Source: CAZIRF01 sp964541755 (GTDB lineage Bacteria; Spirochaetota; Spirochaetia; Treponematales; Breznakiellaceae). From it: 64,000 nucleotides of DNA. Below are positions 34,902 through 44,123 of the stretch, in pieces. Made by a program: the position numbers and the translations under genes. A model generated the notes under the pieces. That model did not search any database and was not told the DNA's origin. It saw only the letters and a program-made list of their open reading frames with translations. The stretch covers positions 1-64,000 of the forward strand of contig CAZIRF010000001.1 in assembly GCA_964541755.1 (NCBI GenBank), in the 5' to 3' direction. How positions within the stretch are numbered: position 1 is the first letter of the stretch; the number at the start of each line of letters is the position of its first letter.

Positions 34902-36554
34902 ATGAAGTTTTCATTTTTTCTCTCGCGCTTTGAAAACAGCGATTTCATTACCAAGAACAAGGCGCGTATTTTCCTCTACTACAGTTTCTTCATGTTGGGG
35001 ACGCTTCCCTTTGTTCCCGTAGGGTACCTCCTTTTGGGTACCCCATTACCGCTGGCCTTGCGCGGGGGGGCCGGTTCTTTGGGTATTGCGATTATAGTGC
35101 TGGCGAGTTTGGCAGTGTTGCGGAGCGGACGACTTGACGCCGCCATCTTCTCATACGCAATCCCGACCATTACGGCAGTTTTTGCGATTCGCATACTCAA
35201 TGCGGCGGGCGACCCGGCGACGGCCTTTACGTCCTATGTTTTTTACATGGGCTACCTCATCGTCTTCATGGCGGCCTTCGGCCGGCGCTGGCAGGTTCCG
35301 CTAACCACCCTGATCTTCTTTATCAACAACGTCATTACTCTACTGGTCGTACAAGCACGCGCAGCAGGAGATGACACCTTGGTGGCAGTGACCAACACCG
35401 GCTTCGTCAACAGCAGTATTGGCATGGTTGTAACGGGGATAAGCGCCTACGCATTGGTATCCCTCATGAACTCCTACACCAAGACGCTCAAGGACCACGC
35501 CGATTCATCCCGCGACAAGATGGCTCGTATCGAGACGGTTATCGGGACGACCCGGGACGGCCTTGATGTCGGTTCGTCGCTGGTGCAAGAAGCGGTATCC
35601 ATGCGAAGCGCCCTGGACTCGATCAAGGGCTCGCTGGACACATCACGCCAGAGCCTTGAAGACTTGTCGCATTCCACGAGGAGCGCCAAACAGGCGAACG
35701 ACACAATAGTCGGGGCCAGCGCAGAGTTGAGCCGGGCTGGTAGCACGTATCAGGTAATCGCAGGCCAGGCATCGGCGGCGGTCTCGCAGATGACCGCATC
35801 CATACAGGGGATATCTTCGGTGTCCGGCCGCAGCAGGGACAGCATGAAGACCCTCGAGTCGAGCATCCATCGCGGGGAAGAGGCCGCAACCGGCGCGGGG
35901 GAAGTCGTTAAACACCTCGAGGACAATGCAAACAATTTGCTGTCCATTGTCGATGTCATTACCGGCATCGCGAGCCAGACAAACCTTTTGGCGATGAATG
36001 CTGCTATTGAAGCGGCTCATGCGGGGGAAAGCGGGAAGGGCTTCGGGGTTGTCGCCGACGAAATACGCCGTTTGGCAGAGGAGACCGCACAGAACATCCA
36101 GGCAATTACCGGGGGTCTCCAGGGCTTTATCGAAGAAGTGAGCCATGCCGGCTCGTCCTTCGATGAAATAGGTAGCGCTTTTTCCGACATCACCGGCAGG
36201 TCACGAGAAGCAATGCTGGCCTTTGAGGAAATCATGGCGGGCCTGCGCGAGATGAGTGCCGGCACGAGCGAAATAACCAATAGTGTAAGCGCAGTTGTGG
36301 ACAGTTCGAACCGGATGAGCGGCTCCATTTCTTCCGTAGACAGCATGGTCGCCGACAACAACCGGTCCATCGACACGGTATCTGCCCTGGCATCCACCGC
36401 TCTCGCGCAGTTGGAGCGGGTACAGGCAGGGTTCGGGGGCATTGTAGAGCGGGCTGGAACCCTCCAGCTGTTGGGACAGAAGAGCAGCAGCAACATTGCA
36501 ACCCTGGACGAAGCGGTTCGCAAACTCAAGGAGAACGAGCAGATCGCAGGATAG
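34902..36554 (+). CDS. Methyl-accepting chemotaxis protein, six-helix membrane sensor
   Basis: 550 aa with the same architecture as the receptor at 12400. About six short-loop helices occupy residues 25-200 and there is no periplasmic domain. A long coiled coil follows, with the signalling tip DVITGIASQTNLLAMNAAIEAAHAGESGKGFGVVADEIRRLAEE. Methylation-site Glu/Gln/Ser-rich heptads flank the tip. AAAGGAAG lies before the ATG. Sequence similarity of the membrane part to the first receptor is low, so the two probably sense different signals. Confidence 0.95.
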   Translation: MKFSFFLSRFENSDFITKNKARIFLYYSFFMLGTLPFVPVGYLLLGTPLPLALRGGAGSLGIAIIVLASLAVLRSGRLDAAIFSYAIPTITAVFAIRILNAAGDPATAFTSYVFYMGYLIVFMAAFGRRWQVPLTTLIFFINNVITLLVVQARAAGDDTLVAVTNTGFVNSSIGMVVTGISAYALVSLMNSYTKTLKDHADSSRDKMARIETVIGTTRDGLDVGSSLVQEAVSMRSALDSIKGSLDTSRQSLEDLSHSTRSAKQANDTIVGASAELSRAGSTYQVIAGQASAAVSQMTASIQGISSVSGRSRDSMKTLESSIHRGEEAATGAGEVVKHLEDNANNLLSIVDVITGIASQTNLLAMNAAIEAAHAGESGKGFGVVADEIRRLAEETAQNIQAITGGLQGFIEEVSHAGSSFDEIGSAFSDITGRSREAMLAFEEIMAGLREMSAGTSEITNSVSAVVDSSNRMSGSISSVDSMVADNNRSIDTVSALASTALAQLERVQAGFGGIVERAGTLQLLGQKSSSNIATLDEAVRKLKENEQIAG

Positions 36555-36567
36555 GATGTCGCTGTCA

Positions 36568-36600
36568 CGCCATGCAGGCGAAGCACTTCGCCATGATGGC
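36568..36600. terminator. Hairpin between chemoreceptor and ppaC
   Basis: CGCCAT, 3 bases, GGCGAAG, a 2-base loop, CTTCGCC, 3 bases, ATGGCG: a symmetrical two-part stem between convergent genes. No U-tract. Confidence 0.5.
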
Positions 36601-36641
36601 GGGGTGTTCTGCCATAGCGATAGGGCATTCTGCCGTCCTGC

Positions 36642-38297
36642 TCAATCCTCCCTCACACGTTCGATGAGTTCCGAAAGGAGCGGCATGAGCTGCTTCTTGC
36701 GCGAAACGATGTCGCCCAAGACCCAGACGTTCTTGTCGAAGGCGGGGAAGCGTATACCGCGGATAAGGTTCTTGTCGCCCGCCACAAAGAGCAGGGAGTT
36801 GAGTTCGGTAACATCGGTAACCATGAGTGCAGAAAAAAGGCGGCCGCCCTCGCGGCGGGCATCGGCGAGTTCGGCGAGGATTTCGTCCTTGCGGGCAACG
36901 AGGTCTTCGGGGGTCTCGGTCTCGATCTGGCTCACGCTGAAGCGCGCACCCTTTTCGTCGTACTCCTTCATGTCCATGCGCACCAGCTCGCGGGCGGGGC
37001 GCGAGTTTATCAGGCTCGCGGCCTCCTTGAGTTCACGCCCCAATAACTCGACATCCAAACCCGTAATTGACGAGAGGTAGTCGGCCGCTTCGTGATCAAC
37101 ATCCGTGGTTGTGGCAGACTGCAGGACGAGAGTGTCTGCGAGAATGCCGCAGAGGAGGATTGCAGCTATCCCCTTTTCAATGGGTATGCGCTGTTCGCGA
37201 TAGAGGTTCGTGATGATGGTGCTCGTTGCGCCAACGACCCGATTGATAAAGGTGATGGGGTAGCGGGTCGAAAGGTTGCCCAAACGGTGGTGATCGATGA
37301 CTTCCTGGATCTTGTAGTGCTCGATGCCCTCGATGGCCTGGGTTGGTTCGTTGTGGTCGACCATGATGACTTCGAGATTCGGCTCTTTTATGAGGTCGCC
37401 CTCACTTATAACACCGGCCACCCGGCCTTCTGCATCGAGCACAGGCAGGCAGCGGCTGGCCGATTGCGACAGGGGCGCACGTATGCGGCGCACAGGTTCA
37501 TTGTGGGAAACCGCCTGCACCGTCTCGTCGCCCATGGCAAAAACCGGGGTCGAGTAGATAATGAGGAGCGCGGTAGAACTCGTATCAAAGGGGCTGATAA
37601 GGACAGAGACGCGTTTTTCGCGGGCCTGTGCGAGGAGATCCCGGTCCAGGGTGTTCCCGTTGGTGATGATGAGGGCACGAACGCCTTTTTCGATGCAGTA
37701 CTTTTGGATGTCGTAACGGTCGCCCACAATGACGAGGGCGTTCTGCGGCATCTCGCTATCCAGGTGCTTCTTGAAGGATTCATCGGCACTGGCAGCCACC
37801 ACAATGGGCGAGCGGGAGAGCTCTTCTTCGTCAAAGGCTTCGACGGCCTGGGCCTGGAGGGTCTTGCGCAGGAGGTCTATCGAAGTAAGTATTGAGGCCT
37901 TTTTACGCGGGTTTACCTTTTTGAGGATATTTTGGGCAAAGGCGTTGTAGTGCAGGAGCGAGCGATAGGTTCCGTCTTTTCGCACGATGGGAAGGACCTT
38001 GAGCCCGTTCTTCTCCATGGTCTCGAGGGCCTCCCACAGGGGGCAATCCTCGTCGACAATGGGCGGGACCTCGCCAAGGTAAAAGCCCACCTTGGGGATG
38101 AGGTCGCCCAAGTACTCGGGGACGGGAACGCCAAAGCGCTCGAAGATGTATTCGGTTTGGGGGTTTATCTTGCCGGCGCGGGCAGCGCGATAGCCTTCGA
38201 GACCCATCGCCGCCTTGAGCTGCGCGTACGCTGCCGCCGCAACGACAGAATCGGTGTCAGGGTTGCGATGGCCGATAATCCAGGTTGTCTTGTTCAT
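36642..38297 (-). CDS. ppaC: Manganese-dependent (family II) inorganic pyrophosphatase with CBS domains
   Basis: 551 aa. The DHH catalytic lobe is split by a regulatory insert: GHRNPDTDSVVAAAAYAQL at the start, then CBS domain 1, a DRTGG-like domain (about 180-245), CBS domain 2, then VDHNE and the DHHR motif (VIDHHRLGN), and a DHHA2 C-terminal lobe. It hydrolyses PPi using Mn or Co; adenine nucleotides bind the CBS pair in characterised clostridial homologues. It starts 37 bases after the alpha-galactosidase stop and lacks an obvious ribosome site. Confidence 0.94.
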   Translation of the reverse strand: MNKTTWIIGHRNPDTDSVVAAAAYAQLKAAMGLEGYRAARAGKINPQTEYIFERFGVPVPEYLGDLIPKVGFYLGEVPPIVDEDCPLWEALETMEKNGLKVLPIVRKDGTYRSLLHYNAFAQNILKKVNPRKKASILTSIDLLRKTLQAQAVEAFDEEELSRSPIVVAASADESFKKHLDSEMPQNALVIVGDRYDIQKYCIEKGVRALIITNGNTLDRDLLAQAREKRVSVLISPFDTSSTALLIIYSTPVFAMGDETVQAVSHNEPVRRIRAPLSQSASRCLPVLDAEGRVAGVISEGDLIKEPNLEVIMVDHNEPTQAIEGIEHYKIQEVIDHHRLGNLSTRYPITFINRVVGATSTIITNLYREQRIPIEKGIAAILLCGILADTLVLQSATTTDVDHEAADYLSSITGLDVELLGRELKEAASLINSRPARELVRMDMKEYDEKGARFSVSQIETETPEDLVARKDEILAELADARREGGRLFSALMVTDVTELNSLLFVAGDKNLIRGIRFPAFDKNVWVLGDIVSRKKQLMPLLSELIERVRED

Positions 38298-38334
38298 GTG
38301 ACCATTATTAGCAGAACGCGCCCACTCTTGCCAG

Positions 38335-40341
38335 TCAAGTCTTTGCAACGAGGGAAATACTCCGCGGCCCGAAGCTCAAGCCCGTTCCGGGTTTTTCCCG
38401 CCTGTCCACGAGCATATCATGGCGCGAGAGGGATTTCCGCCCCTCCTCATCGAGAAAACCTTCGACATCCACCGCTCTGTCCCGCAGGTTGACGATCCCG
38501 TCCAGACTGCCGTTTCGCGAAGAGACCCGCCATACGTCGGGGGCGATGGCCACGGGGGCGAACTCGTCCTCGAGGGCGTCGAGGATATCGTAGAGCTCCG
38601 CAATTCGTGCGGTAAAACCGGCCTCCGGGCCAAAACGCGCGGGGTTGTCGGAGAACATGATCTGGCTTGCGAAGAGGTAGTTAACCAGGGCGACGAGTTC
38701 CTTTTCGCCCTCGCTCAAGCGGCAATTCTCCTCGCGCAGGAAGACGACATCCGGGTCGTTGATGAAGACGGCCCCGTCGAGGAAGCTGCGGCCCAGGGTG
38801 TCGCGCAGGTTGACTAGGGCCGCCGGCCGCCCCGCATGATTGAGGGCGCGCAGGAGGGGCCAGTCCCAGTCCTCCTTGGTGTCCGCCCCGATGCGCGACA
38901 GGGGGAAGTGGCGGTAAGAGGCCTGGAAGGGCACCCCGCAGCCCAGGTAGGCCACCGGCTGGCCGGAGGGAGTCGCCGTGCGCCGCACGAGGATATCGAG
39001 GGCCCGCTCGTAGTGGCGAAAGGCCGATCCGCCGTAGTCGAAGGCGCCCTCCAACAAACCCGCATACATGAAGTCCAGCTTGAGGTAGCGAAAGCCCCAG
39101 TCCTCGACAACCCGCTTCATCACGCTGTCGAGATATTCAAGGACATCGGTACGGGAGAGGTCGAGGCAGAAGAAGGCCCCGTCCCACTTGTCGTTGAAAC
39201 CGCACACAAAGGGCTTGCCGCCGGAACGCTTCAAGAGCCAGTCGGGGTGCTCGCGGTACACGGCCGATGACTTCGTCACGAGGAAGGGGGCGAGCCAGAG
39301 CCCGGGTACGAAGCCGTGGGTCTCGATGGCCGCCGCGAGGACCGCCATCCCCGAGGGGAAGGTATCCGGCCGGGATTCCCACTGCCCCACACAGCGCTCC
39401 CAGCCGTCGTCGATCTGGAAAACCAGGGGCGCGGCGCGATCGAGAAAGCGCAGCTTGAGGAGGTTGTCCGTCGTGCCTATTGCCTCGAGGTCGCCGCGCA
39501 GGAGCTCCTCGTCGATGTGCGTGTAATGGTTGTACCAGGATTCATAGCCACCCGGCACCCGCGCACGCGGCAGGGGGTACTGCCCGGCCGTTCCGGGTGC
39601 AAAGAGGAAATCGAGGGCGTCAAAGCGGCGCTCCTGCCGGTATATGCGCCGCAGGCGATCCTTGAGGGCAAAGGCACCCCGAGCGTGGAAAACATTGAGC
39701 TGTGCCAGTACCGCTCCCGGCGTCCAGTCTTCCCCCGCAGAAAGAATTTCAATACTGATAGTCCCCTGCGCGCGCTCAAAGCGGTAGGAGAGCGGCGGCA
39801 GGACGCCGGCCCCTGCGGCTGCGGTATGCGGCGAAGACTCCCCCGCAGTGTGCAGGGAAGCGCCATCAAGGGCCCCCTCCGCGGCGAGGCAGAGGTAGTC
39901 GTCCCCGCTGCGCAGCCAGGCGACAAAGTGCCCGATAACGGTGTGCCGGCCCTGCAGGTCGCCCTCGCGGCCGTTGTAGAGGTTGAGGGGCGAAAGAAGG
40001 CGTACCCTGCGCGGGTAGTACATCGCGCGGTCGAGCTCCCAACCGGCGCTCCAGGACTGCCAGGGTCCCGGCTGGAGCCAGATTTCATCGAAGGAGGCGA
40101 AGCGCTCGAGGAGGGCCCCGTCGATGCCCGCGAGGCGGGCAAGTTCCTGGAGGGGGAAGCAGTCGATGGTCCCCGTCAAGGGCCCGCCGCGGGCCGTCCA
40201 GCGCAGGGCCAGGCTGCCGCTGGGGCCGGTCGTCACGCTGCGTATCGCCGGGGAATGGGCTTCTACACCCCCCGCACTGCCTGCGCGGGAAAGACTATCA
40301 GCCTTGATTGATTGATTCCGTGCTGCTGTCTGCTCGTCCAT
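38335..40341 (-). CDS. Alpha-galactosidase-like glycoside hydrolase (GH36 clan)
   Basis: 668 aa, no signal peptide, so cytoplasmic. An N-terminal beta-sandwich is followed by a TIM barrel with GLWLAPFLVTKSSAVYREHPDW, the nucleophile Asp in FRYLKLDFMYAG and a probable acid/base Asp in RIGADTKEDW, as in clan GH-D. The C-terminal portion is a small beta domain. It should cleave alpha-galactosides, but GH36 also includes other specificities. Starts at 40341 with a weak GGGG site. Divergent from pth and immediately upstream of ppaC. Confidence 0.85.
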   Translation of the reverse strand: MDEQTAARNQSIKADSLSRAGSAGGVEAHSPAIRSVTTGPSGSLALRWTARGGPLTGTIDCFPLQELARLAGIDGALLERFASFDEIWLQPGPWQSWSAGWELDRAMYYPRRVRLLSPLNLYNGREGDLQGRHTVIGHFVAWLRSGDDYLCLAAEGALDGASLHTAGESSPHTAAAGAGVLPPLSYRFERAQGTISIEILSAGEDWTPGAVLAQLNVFHARGAFALKDRLRRIYRQERRFDALDFLFAPGTAGQYPLPRARVPGGYESWYNHYTHIDEELLRGDLEAIGTTDNLLKLRFLDRAAPLVFQIDDGWERCVGQWESRPDTFPSGMAVLAAAIETHGFVPGLWLAPFLVTKSSAVYREHPDWLLKRSGGKPFVCGFNDKWDGAFFCLDLSRTDVLEYLDSVMKRVVEDWGFRYLKLDFMYAGLLEGAFDYGGSAFRHYERALDILVRRTATPSGQPVAYLGCGVPFQASYRHFPLSRIGADTKEDWDWPLLRALNHAGRPAALVNLRDTLGRSFLDGAVFINDPDVVFLREENCRLSEGEKELVALVNYLFASQIMFSDNPARFGPEAGFTARIAELYDILDALEDEFAPVAIAPDVWRVSSRNGSLDGIVNLRDRAVDVEGFLDEEGRKSLSRHDMLVDRREKPGTGLSFGPRSISLVAKT
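40294..40307 (+). repeat. Exact copy of dispersed 14-base motif
   Basis: ACTATCAGCCTTGA, inside the N-terminal codons of the alpha-galactosidase gene (antisense to it), about 100 bases before pth. Confidence 0.6.
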
Positions 40342-40351
40342 GTCGCCCCCT

Positions 40352-40379
40352 TTTACATCGTCAACTGCCAGTGTACTAT
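40352..40379 (+). promoter_or_regulatory. Promoter for pth-sua5
   Basis: TTTACA at 40352-40357 (five of six) and TACTAT at 40374-40379 (four of six) with a 16-base spacer; the pth start is 25 bases downstream. Confidence 0.5.
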
Positions 40380-40403
40380 AGGTACCGGAGTCTGTACACG
40401 CAC

Positions 40404-41078
40404 ATGATTGAACTCATCGCTTTTCTGGGCAACGTGGGGGCCCAGTACGCCAAAAACCGTCACAACGCCGCCTGGCTCTTGGCCGACGCCCTCCCCTGGG
40501 TCGCCGATCGCCCCTGGCAGGAGAAATACCGCGGCTCGTATGCAAGCATTGACGCCGCCGCTCTGGCCGCCCTCGCAGAAACCCGCGGGGGGCTCACCGG
40601 CATCGACCCGGACGCCCTCCCCGCGCGCATCCACCTGCTCAAACCGCACACCTTCATGAACCTTTCCGGCAATGCCGTACGCGAACTCGCCGGCTTCTTC
40701 AAGATTGCCCCGGACAAGATCCTCGTCGTCCACGACGAGCTTGAGCTCACGCCGGGCACTGTCTCCTTCAAGTTCTCCGGTGGCCTCGGCGGGCACAATG
40801 GCCTGCGGTCCATGCGCGAAAACTTCGGCACGGCCGACTTCTGGCGCCTGCGCATCGGCATTGGCCGGCCTGCCCACCGTGACATCGCCAGCTACGTCCT
40901 TTCCGACTTTTCCCTCGACGAGTCGATCCTCCTGTCGCAGATGGCGCAAGACATCGAAAAAGCCCTCATCCAGGGGCTGGTGCGCGGTCCGGAAAAACTC
41001 CTCCCCGCCTGGAACAAAAAGGTACTGCAGCGCCTCGACGGCGGTGAAGACACCGGCAAAAAGGGAGGTAGCGACTGA
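40404..41078 (+). CDS. pth: Peptidyl-tRNA hydrolase
   Basis: 224 aa, a little longer than the usual 190-205. It recycles peptidyl-tRNA by cleaving the ester bond. Active-site landmarks are present: LGNVGAQYAKNRHNAAW with the catalytic His, LLKPHTFMNLSG (Asn), VVHDELELTPG (Asp) and GGHNGLRSM (Asn). LGNVG replaces the more usual LGNPG. The start at 40404 is set by homology to the family N-terminus. Its stop overlaps the next start (TGATG). Confidence 0.94.
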   Translation: MIELIAFLGNVGAQYAKNRHNAAWLLADALPWVADRPWQEKYRGSYASIDAAALAALAETRGGLTGIDPDALPARIHLLKPHTFMNLSGNAVRELAGFFKIAPDKILVVHDELELTPGTVSFKFSGGLGGHNGLRSMRENFGTADFWRLRIGIGRPAHRDIASYVLSDFSLDESILLSQMAQDIEKALIQGLVRGPEKLLPAWNKKVLQRLDGGEDTGKKGGSD

Positions 41079-42091
41079 TGGAAATCCTCTCGACATCGGC
41101 CAGCGACCTGGAGAGGGCCGCCCGCGCCCTTCGTTCCGGCGGCCTTGTGGCAGTCCCCACCGAAACCGTCTACGGCCTCGCTGCGGACGCCTTCAATCCC
41201 GATGCCCTTGCCCACATTTTCGAGGCCAAGCGTCGCCCCCGCTTCGATCCCCTTATCGTCCACATCGACCGGCTCAACCTCCTGGACAGCCTCGTCAAGC
41301 GGGACGCCCTTGGCCCGCGCGGGCGGGATCGCCTCGAGCAACTCGCCCGCACACTCTGGCCGGGGCCCCTCACCCTCATCCTCCCCAAAAAACCTGCGGT
41401 CCCGGACCTTGCGACATCCGGTTTGGACACCGTGGCCGTCCGCTTTCCCGCGCACCCGGTCATGCAGGCCCTTATCGCACAGGCAGGACCCCTCGCGGCC
41501 CCCAGCGCCAATCCCTTTGGCTACCTTTCGCCCACCTGCGCACAGCACGTCGTCCAGCAACTGGGCCAGCGGGTGGATTTCATTATAGACGGGGGCCCCT
41601 GCGACCTGGGGGTTGAATCGACCGTCCTCGACCTTACCGGCGACGAAGCCTGTATTTTGCGCCCCGGCGGCCTTCCCCGTGCAGCCATCGAGGACTGTAT
41701 CGGCCCGGTAGCTCTCATCGACCGCAGCCAGGAGCACCCCACGGCCCCCGGCCAGCTCAAGAGCCACTACGCCCCGCACGCCCCCTTGAGCCTCTTTCCG
41801 CGCGGTGGGCTCGACCCCGCTACTGCCAAAAGAGGCGATGTCCTCCTGTATTTTTCGCAAACGGATGCAGCGCGCGCACTTGCCGGCCGCCCCCTGCCCG
41901 ACGGCGTCCAGCTGCGTGTCCTCTCCGAAAGCGGCGACCAAAAGGAAGCGGCACAGCGCCTCTTCGCCCTCCTGCACGAGCTCGACGACAGCAGGGCCGC
42001 CCGCATTCTTGCCGAGGAAGTTCCCTCCGGTGGCCTGGGCGACGCCGTCAACGACCGCTTGCGCAAGGCCTGCGCCAAAAACAAGGGCTGA
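41078..42091 (+). CDS. Threonylcarbamoyl-AMP synthase (Sua5 type)
   Basis: 337 aa. The N-terminal YrdC domain (1-205) has the substrate-binding pattern VAVPTETVYGLAADAFN, RRPRFDPLIVH and LAAPSANPFGYLSPT. A linker with GQLKSHYAPHAPL and a C-terminal Sua5 Rossmann-like domain (about 235-337) mark it as Sua5 rather than the shorter TsaC. It makes threonylcarbamoyl-AMP for the t6A base at tRNA position 37. Translationally coupled to pth, a sensible pairing of two tRNA-related enzymes. Confidence 0.94.
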   Translation: MEILSTSASDLERAARALRSGGLVAVPTETVYGLAADAFNPDALAHIFEAKRRPRFDPLIVHIDRLNLLDSLVKRDALGPRGRDRLEQLARTLWPGPLTLILPKKPAVPDLATSGLDTVAVRFPAHPVMQALIAQAGPLAAPSANPFGYLSPTCAQHVVQQLGQRVDFIIDGGPCDLGVESTVLDLTGDEACILRPGGLPRAAIEDCIGPVALIDRSQEHPTAPGQLKSHYAPHAPLSLFPRGGLDPATAKRGDVLLYFSQTDAARALAGRPLPDGVQLRVLSESGDQKEAAQRLFALLHELDDSRAARILAEEVPSGGLGDAVNDRLRKACAKNKG

Positions 42092-42111
42092 TAGCTGGAC
42101 AGCGCTATCAG
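42088..42111. repeat. Inverted repeat at the sua5 stop codon
   Basis: CTGATAGC at 42088-42095 and GCTATCAG at 42104-42111 form an 8-base stem with an 8-base loop that includes the stop codon. Its arms carry the core of the dispersed motif. Confidence 0.55.
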
Positions 42112-42133
42112 TCCATTACTATATTGATAATCT

Positions 42134-43102
42134 ATGAAAATACCTGCATACCCAAAATTCGTGCCGATAGACCTTTCCCTGCGCGACGAGATGTACCCCC
42201 GGCTCAACATGGCGGTCGACGGGGTGTCGGAGTTCAGCTTCGCAAACCTCTGGCTCTTTCGCCGGCGTTACAAATACCGTGTCGCCCGCATCAAGGACAC
42301 GACCTTGGTGATATCGGGCGAACACGACGGCAAGACCTTTTTCATGACCCCCTGCGCCGTACCCGACTGCGACACCCTCGCGCAGCTCTTCGCGACCCAC
42401 GACTACTGGAAAAACCTGAGCGACCGCTTGGTCGAGCCGGTGCGGATCTGCCTTGAGGAACACGGCTATACCGCCCGCGAGGATCGCGACAACTTCGACT
42501 ACCTCTACGTGCGCGAAGACCTCGCGTGTCTTTCGGGCAAGAAGTACCACAAAAAACGCAATCTCGTAAATTCCTTTACGAGCAGCTACACCACCACGAT
42601 GAAGCGCTACACAAAGGCCCGCCTGGACGATGCCATCAAGGTCCTCGACACCTGGCGCGATGAAAAGGGCCACGAGGGCGACTACATTGCCGCGCGCGAG
42701 GCCCTTGAAAATGCGGAATTTTTGGGCCTCGACGGGGCCCTCTGGTACGTGAACGGCGAAGCGGTCGCCTGGTGTCTGGGGGAACGCATGGCCCGGGGCA
42801 GGATGTATGCCATCCACTTCGAAAAGGCCATCGAGGGCTACAAGGGTATCTACCAGTTCGTAAACCAGGCCTGGGCCGCCGCCCTGCCAAACCACATACG
42901 CGAGATAAACCGCGAGCAGGACCTGGGCGACGAGGGACTGCGACAGGCAAAGCTCACCTACCGCCCCAGCGGCTTTGTACGCAAGTACATGGTCTTCCCC
43001 AAGGGCCGCGACCCCGGCGAAGACCTGTGTACCTCGGGCGAGCTCCACTGGGCCGAAGGTATCGCCTGCGAAGACAGTTCCTGCGACGACAAACCCCAAT
43101 AG
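42134..43102 (+). CDS. DUF2156 family protein (PG lysyltransferase C-terminal-like)
   Basis: 322 aa, soluble. Two GNAT-like halves as in the C-terminal domain of MprF and FemX-type aminoacyl transferases: MYPRLNMAVDGVSEFSFANLWLFRRRY near the N-terminus, DYLYVREDLACLSGKKYHKKRNLVNSF in the middle, and MYAIHFEKAIEGYKGIYQFVNQAWA and REQDLGDEGLRQAKLTYRPSGFVRKY near the end, all typical of DUF2156. Substrate unknown. TACTAT at 42117-42122 suggests a transcript with almost no leader; no ribosome site is visible. Confidence 0.9.
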   Translation: MKIPAYPKFVPIDLSLRDEMYPRLNMAVDGVSEFSFANLWLFRRRYKYRVARIKDTTLVISGEHDGKTFFMTPCAVPDCDTLAQLFATHDYWKNLSDRLVEPVRICLEEHGYTAREDRDNFDYLYVREDLACLSGKKYHKKRNLVNSFTSSYTTTMKRYTKARLDDAIKVLDTWRDEKGHEGDYIAAREALENAEFLGLDGALWYVNGEAVAWCLGERMARGRMYAIHFEKAIEGYKGIYQFVNQAWAAALPNHIREINREQDLGDEGLRQAKLTYRPSGFVRKYMVFPKGRDPGEDLCTSGELHWAEGIACEDSSCDDKPQ

Positions 43103-43113
43103 CTGCCGATAGC

Positions 43114-43137
43114 CTCGAAAAGCGCGCTTTTTTCGAG
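43114..43137. terminator. Bidirectional terminator
   Basis: CTCGAAAAGC and GCTTTTTTCGAG pair across a 2-base loop with a small bulge, lying between convergent genes. A- and T-tracts are built into the stem. Confidence 0.75.
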
Positions 43138-43141
43138 CTAC

Positions 43142-43999
43142 CTACTCGCGCTTGAGCTCCCCGGCCGTCCACTGGTAGCAGGCCCCGCGCTCAAGGGGCG
43201 CGTAGCGGGTCCCGGGGGCGTGTTTGGAAAGGGAGTTCTTGAAGGGATAGGGATCCAGGCTGTTGTGCGGGAAGAGGTCCCAGTGGGTGGGGACGGCCAC
43301 CCGCGGCTTGGCGGCCCCGCAGAGCTTTGCAGCCTCCCAGTGCGAGAGGTTCCCGTAGCCGGCATTGATGCAGACGGCAAAAACATCCGGCGTAACACGA
43401 GTACCGTCCGGGTTTTTGAGCACGGCAGTTGAGAGCTCCCCCAGGAGCTCGCACCAGGCGGTATCCCCCGAATCCCAAAAGCTCGACCCGTTTTCCGCAA
43501 GGATGAGGAAGCCAAGGTGATTCAGGTCGCTGCCGTCGGTGGGCAGGGCAAAGCTGGCCCGCACGCGCAAACCATCCCCCAAATCGTACTCTTCGCCCGC
43601 ACTCACCGTTACACAGCGCTCTTCGGTAAAGCCTGCTTCCCGCGCCACCAGTATGGCGTCGCGCCCGCCCAGAACCCGGGCGTCGCTCTGCGAAGCGAGG
43701 ATTTCGAGGGTCTCGGGGTCTGCGTGATCGCAGTGGGAATGGGTGAGGAGTATCCAGTCGCAATCGAGCTCCGCTGCAGGGATGGGCGGCGGGTACAGGC
43801 GGCTGCGCTCATTGGGCGGCGCACCCTTGCGGTAGCTCGCACACCAGTCGCTCAGGTAGGGGTCGATGGCGATCCGGCTGCCCTGTGCGCCCTTGTACAC
43901 GAAGCTGTTTTGTCCCAGCCACCAGAGGAGAAAACCGTCTTTCGGGGCCCGCCGATTGCGAATGGAAAGGGCGAGCACGCTATGCTGATGTGTGTCCAT
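43142..43999 (-). CDS. UlaG-like metallo-beta-lactamase-fold hydrolase
   Basis: 285 aa from the second ATG. The metal-binding signature is THSHCDHADPETL, and later ligands are Asp in SFWDSGDTAW and His in VPTHWDLF. The N-terminal GFLLWWLGQNSFVYKGAQGSRIAIDPYLSD is typical of UlaG-type proteins, which open L-ascorbate-6-phosphate lactone. No ascorbate or PTS genes are nearby, so the real substrate may differ. There is no clear ribosome site at either candidate start (43999 or 44017). Confidence 0.85.
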   Translation of the reverse strand: MDTHQHSVLALSIRNRRAPKDGFLLWWLGQNSFVYKGAQGSRIAIDPYLSDWCASYRKGAPPNERSRLYPPPIPAAELDCDWILLTHSHCDHADPETLEILASQSDARVLGGRDAILVAREAGFTEERCVTVSAGEEYDLGDGLRVRASFALPTDGSDLNHLGFLILAENGSSFWDSGDTAWCELLGELSTAVLKNPDGTRVTPDVFAVCINAGYGNLSHWEAAKLCGAAKPRVAVPTHWDLFPHNSLDPYPFKNSLSKHAPGTRYAPLERGACYQWTAGELKRE

Positions 44000-44046
44000 G
44001 TATTGATCTTGGCCCATCGCAGGCGATCATGCAAGAAGCCCAAAGC

Positions 44047-44068
44047 GCCCGCTACCATGGTAGCGGGC
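44047..44068. promoter_or_regulatory. 22-base perfect palindrome between divergent genes
   Basis: GCCCGCTACCA and TGGTAGCGGGC meet with no loop. It lies midway between the UlaG-like gene (start 43999, leftward) and purD (start 44124, rightward), so an operator is more likely than a terminator. No protein can be named for it. Confidence 0.6.
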
Positions 44069-44086
44069 AGCATGCCCGCGAGGAGC

Positions 44087-44116
44087 CTGACGCCGGAGGG
44101 CATTTTCTGCTATACT
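44087..44116 (+). promoter_or_regulatory. purD promoter, probably leaderless transcript
   Basis: CTGACG at 44087-44092 and TATACT at 44111-44116 with an 18-base spacer. The -10 box ends 8 bases before the purD ATG, so the transcript would begin at or next to the start codon; there is also no ribosome site. Confidence 0.5.
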
Positions 44117-44123
44117 CGTCTCC

